From Legionellaceae bacterium (GTDB lineage Bacteria > Pseudomonadota > Gammaproteobacteria > Legionellales > Legionellaceae), in the NCBI GenBank assembly GCA_030696465.1, contig JAUYSE010000226.1:1-8216 (forward strand): 8,216 bases of DNA, given 5' to 3'. The notes under the pieces are model-generated. The model ran no database searches. It saw only the letters and a list, made by a program, of their open reading frames with translations, and was not told the origin of the DNA. Below, one piece after another: positions 5,374 through 8,216 of the stretch. How positions within the stretch are numbered: position 1 is the stretch's first letter; each line of letters opens with the position of its first letter. Position numbers and translations under genes: made by a program.

Positions 5374-5386
5374 AAAGGGAAATAGC

Positions 5387-6937
5387 ATGAAAAAAAATCT
5401 AAGCGCCTGGGGTTTATTGTGGATATCGCTTACCAGTATGATTGGTTCAGGCTGGTTATTTGGTTCTTTATACTCTGCCCATTTTGCTGGGCCAGCCGCC
5501 GTGCTTGCGTGGCCCATTGCCGGATTTTTATTGTTATTTGTTGCGCTATCGTATGCTGAAATTGCGACGATGTTCTCACGATCGGATACCTTGGCACGGT
5601 TACCACTGTATACGCATGGTCGCTTAACCAGCGTTATTATGAGTGGTTTAGCGTGGATCTCATTAGCTATTACCCCGGTCATTGAAACGCAAGGTTTAAT
5701 GCAATATGCCAGTAATTATTTACCTCACCTAGTGGTGCGTCACGGAGTACATTATGAGAATACCCTATTGGGTTATTTGTTTTCATTAGGCATTTTAATG
5801 AGTTTTGTGTTTTTTAATTATTTTGGGATTCGTTTCTTTGCCCGTATTAATGCGGGTTTTACTATCTGGAAAATATTGATTCCAGGGGTTACGGTGATTG
5901 CACTATTAAGTGTAAGTTACCATGCTGAAAATTTTTCGCAATATGGCGGATTCATGCCTTATGGTTGGCAAGGGGTGATGCATGCCATGTCCAGTGGTGG
6001 GGTGCTCTTTTCATTATTGGGTTTTAGGCAAGTGGTTATCATGATGGGAGAGATTGATAATCCTGGAAAATACGTTCCTTTAGTGTTAGTGGGCTCGTTG
6101 TTACTGACGACCGTACTTTATACCGGTTTACAATGGTCATTTATTGGCAGTATGCGTGCTCTCGATCTCAGTCATGGCTGGGCATCGTTGTCTTTTGAGG
6201 GAGATGCAGGACCTTTCGCCGCACTTGCAGGGTTTGCAGGAATTATCTGGTTGAGTGTGACCTTATACATTGACGCGTTTGTTTCTCCATATGCGACGGG
6301 CTTAGTCTATTCTACGACCGCCGCGCACATGCTGGCGGGGATGGCCGATATGGGGGATGTTCCCCAAGTTTTGGCGAGCAAAAATAACTATCAAGTACCT
6401 TGGGTAAGTTTGGGAGCCAATTTTTTACTCGCAGCAGGGATGTTATTTGTATTGCGAGGTTGGCAAGAGATGGCGGCATTTTCAGTGGTAGTCTTAATGT
6501 TTAGTTACTCCATTGGGCCAATTTGTTTGGTGTGTTTACGTCGACAGCTACCATCTTATACACGATCTTTTCGTTTGCGTTTTGGAACTATCATTGCCTT
6601 TATTGGTTTTTATATTTGTAGCGCAGGCATATATTGGGCGGGTTTTCGTAGTGTGCAGCAATTGTTAGTTTTAATGTTTTTAGGTTTGGGGTTTTACGTA
6701 TTTTTTTGTGGATTTTTCAAAAAATCACAGGAGGATTTTGATGGTAAGCACGCTTTGTGGTTGTTGTGTTATTTATTTGGCTTAGGGGTTTTTTCGTATG
6801 CTGGAAATTACGGCGGCAAACATTGGATGCCGCCGTATTGGGATTTATTATATTTAATGGGATTTAGTGCCATTATTTTTGGTTTAGCGTTATTCTCACG
6901 AAAGTCGGACGAATATACCCAAGGTATTGTTCCTTAA
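5387..6937 (+). CDS. APC-superfamily amino acid permease, YveA-type (aspartate/glutamate-like)
   Basis: Inner-membrane amino acid transporter of 516 aa with about 12 hydrophobic segments. The first helix carries SMIGSGWLFGS (17-27), the unwound-helix substrate motif of APC permeases. It is followed by AGPAAVLAW (34-42), ALSYAEIATMF (53-63) and the PLYTHG segment (73-78). GEIDNPGKYVP (221-231) after the sixth helix matches the family's E-x-x-NP-x-x-x-P motif. The overall pattern and length resemble Bacillus subtilis YveA, described as an aspartate/H+ symporter, and related antiporter-like permeases; the substrate here is inferred. ATG 5387 is preceded by AAAGGGA at 6-base spacing, a good ribosome binding site, and MKKNLSAWGLL is a typical permease N-terminus. 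Its stop overlaps the stop of convergent asnA by 4 bases, leaving no room for a dedicated terminator. Other neutral or acidic amino acids are possible substrates. Confidence 0.88.
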   Translation: MKKNLSAWGLLWISLTSMIGSGWLFGSLYSAHFAGPAAVLAWPIAGFLLLFVALSYAEIATMFSRSDTLARLPLYTHGRLTSVIMSGLAWISLAITPVIETQGLMQYASNYLPHLVVRHGVHYENTLLGYLFSLGILMSFVFFNYFGIRFFARINAGFTIWKILIPGVTVIALLSVSYHAENFSQYGGFMPYGWQGVMHAMSSGGVLFSLLGFRQVVIMMGEIDNPGKYVPLVLVGSLLLTTVLYTGLQWSFIGSMRALDLSHGWASLSFEGDAGPFAALAGFAGIIWLSVTLYIDAFVSPYATGLVYSTTAAHMLAGMADMGDVPQVLASKNNYQVPWVSLGANFLLAAGMLFVLRGWQEMAAFSVVVLMFSYSIGPICLVCLRRQLPSYTRSFRLRFGTIIAFIGFYICSAGIYWAGFRSVQQLLVLMFLGLGFYVFFCGFFKKSQEDFDGKHALWLLCYLFGLGVFSYAGNYGGKHWMPPYWDLLYLMGFSAIIFGLALFSRKSDEYTQGIVP

Positions 6938-7923
6938 TATAAATCCATGCTTTCATGAGTATCTTTCGACCACACCCCACATTGCACTAAGCCAATATGA
7001 GCTTGTTTGAGCAATAACATGACTAAACGAGATTGACCAATACCGCCACCAATGGTTTGTGGTAGCTGTCCGTCTAGCAGTTTTTGATGCCAATCTAAAG
7101 GTAAGCGATCTTCGGTCCCTGTAAGGGCTAATTGATGTCTTAGAGCATCAGCATCGACTCGAATACCCATGGAGGATATTTCAAACGCATCCTTCAATAC
7201 AGGGTTCCACACTAAAATATCACCGTTTAAACCGCTATAGCCTTCGCTGTTATGGGTAGTCCAATCATCATAGTCCGGTGCTCGTACATCATGAGGACTA
7301 CCATCGGATAGTGTATGGCCAATACCAATCAAAAATACCGCGCCTAAGGCTTTTGTGATGGCACGTTCGCGCTCTTTTGCAGAGAGATTGGGGTAGCGCT
7401 TGAGAAGATCTTCACTATGCACGAAATGAATTTTCTCAGGTAAAAAAGTAGGGTAGCCAAATTCAGATTCCACCGCGGCTTCAGTGGCTTTGAGCGCCGC
7501 ATACAATTGAGTAACCGTTGTTTTTAAGTATTCTAAATGGCGATCGCTTTTATCCATCACGCGTTCCCAATCCCACTGATCAACGCAAACAGAGTGAATA
7601 GCGCTGAGCGTTGCCTCATCTGGACGTAGGGCTTTCATATGGGTATACAAACCTTCTCCTGCTTGAAATCCAAAGCGACCTAGCATTTTGCGTTTCCATT
7701 TGGCAAGGGAATGTACGACTTCAAAAGAAGCGTCTGGTAATGCTTTAACTTTTACATGCACCGCTTGTTCAGTTCCGGATAAAGTATCTTGCACGCCATC
7801 CCCAATTTGACTCAAAATGGGAGCTTGCACTTCGATGAGCCCTAGTTTTTCTTCTAGTTGTTGAGAAAAAAACGATTTTATAAAACGGATTTGTTGTTGC
7901 TTTTGAATAAAGGAGTGTTTCAT
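6934..7923 (-). CDS. asnA: Aspartate-ammonia ligase (asparagine synthetase A)
   Basis: Makes L-asparagine from L-aspartate, ammonia and ATP (releasing AMP and PPi) in the cytoplasm; structurally related to class II aminoacyl-tRNA synthetases, notably the aspartyl enzyme. The 329 aa align with E. coli AsnA (330 aa) throughout. IEVQAPILSQIGDGVQD (30-46) ends at D46, THMKALRPDE (94-103) holds R100, and SVCVDQWDWE (111-120) holds Q116; these correspond to E. coli residues linked to substrate binding and catalysis. VRAPDYDDW, GLNGDILVWNPV, SSMGIRVDA and IGGGIGQSRL of the ATP-binding core are intact. ATG at 7923-7921 has GAGG 6 bases upstream. It diverges from asnC, the arrangement known in E. coli, so activation by AsnC when asparagine is low is expected. 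The last codons overlap the convergent permease stop. Confidence 0.98.
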   Translation of the reverse strand: MKHSFIQKQQQIRFIKSFFSQQLEEKLGLIEVQAPILSQIGDGVQDTLSGTEQAVHVKVKALPDASFEVVHSLAKWKRKMLGRFGFQAGEGLYTHMKALRPDEATLSAIHSVCVDQWDWERVMDKSDRHLEYLKTTVTQLYAALKATEAAVESEFGYPTFLPEKIHFVHSEDLLKRYPNLSAKERERAITKALGAVFLIGIGHTLSDGSPHDVRAPDYDDWTTHNSEGYSGLNGDILVWNPVLKDAFEISSMGIRVDADALRHQLALTGTEDRLPLDWHQKLLDGQLPQTIGGGIGQSRLVMLLLKQAHIGLVQCGVWSKDTHESMDLY

Positions 7924-7951
7924 GTTACACCTCAGCCGTTAATAATTAATC

Positions 7952-7991
7952 ATTAAACAATAAATTATCGAAAATAATCAATACGCAACAA
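7952..7991 (-). promoter_or_regulatory. Putative asnA promoter region
   Basis: Two overlapping sigma-70-like options are visible on the minus strand. TTGTTG (7991-7986) with GATAAT (7969-7964) has a 16-base spacer. TTGATT (7981-7976) with TTTAAT (7957-7952) has an 18-base spacer. The whole divergent spacer is very AT-rich, so hexamer matches arise easily and the choice between them is uncertain. Confidence 0.4.
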
Positions 7992-8001
7992 TAAATATTG
8001 C
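7985..8001. promoter_or_regulatory. Candidate AsnC operator
   Basis: GCAACAATAAATATTGC contains overlapping inverted repeats (CAATA-AA-TATTG and GCAA/TTGC) in the middle of the asnC-asnA spacer, overlapping a candidate asnA -35 box. AsnC/Lrp regulators bind AT-rich dyads of about 15 bases, so this is a reasonable site; assignment to AsnC is inferred from position. Confidence 0.4.
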
Positions 8002-8072
8002 TATTTTGTATTGTATTCATTAATTTAAGGGGGTTAATATTATATTTTATATAAAAATAATGGCGAAGCGAG

Positions 8073-8216
8073 ATGGAAATTTATCAAATCGATAATTTGG
8101 ACCGAAACATCTTACATGCACTTATGGATAATGCGCGTGTACCCTACGCTGAGTTAGCCAAAAAATTTGAGGTAAGTCCAGGAACTATCCATGTCCGCAT
8201 TGAAAAAATGAAACAA
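8073..8216 (+). CDS. asnC: Transcriptional regulator AsnC (partial, cut by the right edge)
   Basis: Lrp/AsnC-family DNA-binding regulator that responds to asparagine and controls asnA. Only the first 48 residues are visible. They cover the N-terminal helix-turn-helix: DNLDRNILHALMDNARVPYA leads into ELAKKFEVSPGTIHVRIEKM (27-46), nearly identical in pattern to E. coli AsnC. The C-terminal ligand-binding RAM/ACT-like domain (about 100 residues) lies beyond the window. ATG 8073 gives the typical MExYxIDNLDR start; ATG 8060 is in another frame. The Shine-Dalgarno is weak (GCGAAGCGAG). The frame is open to the last base. Confidence 0.95.
   Translation, partial: MEIYQIDNLDRNILHALMDNARVPYAELAKKFEVSPGTIHVRIEKMKQ

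Noticed and set aside
5353..5682. Minus-strand frame of 109 codons overlapping the permease start
   Set aside because: It is antisense to the conserved APC first helices and shows no family features.

Overview
The window looks like chromosomal DNA of a gammaproteobacterium, probably from the Legionellales (Legionella/Coxiella-like). RarA, thymidine kinase, AsnA and AsnC all read as close relatives of the Escherichia coli proteins, and asnA and asnC diverge as they do in E. coli. The MFS transporter resembles the Pht-like nutrient transporters that are abundant in intracellular Legionellales. This placement is inference from protein resemblance; there is no rRNA gene to confirm it.

Layout. 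Positions 1-1026 (minus): 5' part of an MFS transporter gene that runs off the left edge. 1027-1782: about 750 bases without a convincing gene, rich in repeats: a GATTGGGTTTT tandem array, a 117-base long-arm palindrome, a CCCTCTCC inverted repeat and a short motif that recurs near 3854. 1783-2073 (minus): an orphan small gene with a good ribosome binding site and its own intrinsic terminator. 2074-2421: its upstream region, with several strong hairpins and a likely promoter for the next gene. 2422-3813 (plus): a YgjP-like (DUF45) zinc metallopeptidase, then tdk. 3879-5198 (minus): rarA. 5199-5386: divergent control region with two palindromic elements. 5387-6937 (plus): an APC-superfamily amino acid permease of the YveA (aspartate/glutamate) type. 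6934-7923 (minus): asnA, whose stop codon overlaps that of the permease. 7924-8072: divergent asnA/asnC control region. 8073-8216 (plus): start of asnC, cut by the right edge.

How the genes fit together. AsnA makes asparagine from aspartate and ammonia, AsnC is the expected regulator of asnA, and the convergent permease may supply an acidic amino acid; together these could form an asparagine/aspartate supply module. Tdk (thymidine salvage) and RarA (recovery of stalled replication forks) are housekeeping genes facing each other. No defence system, CRISPR array, complete insertion sequence, tRNA or rRNA was seen. The unusual content is in the intergenic DNA, which carries several unrelated palindromic elements that look like small dispersed repeats or structured RNA, and in the orphan small gene at 1783-2073.
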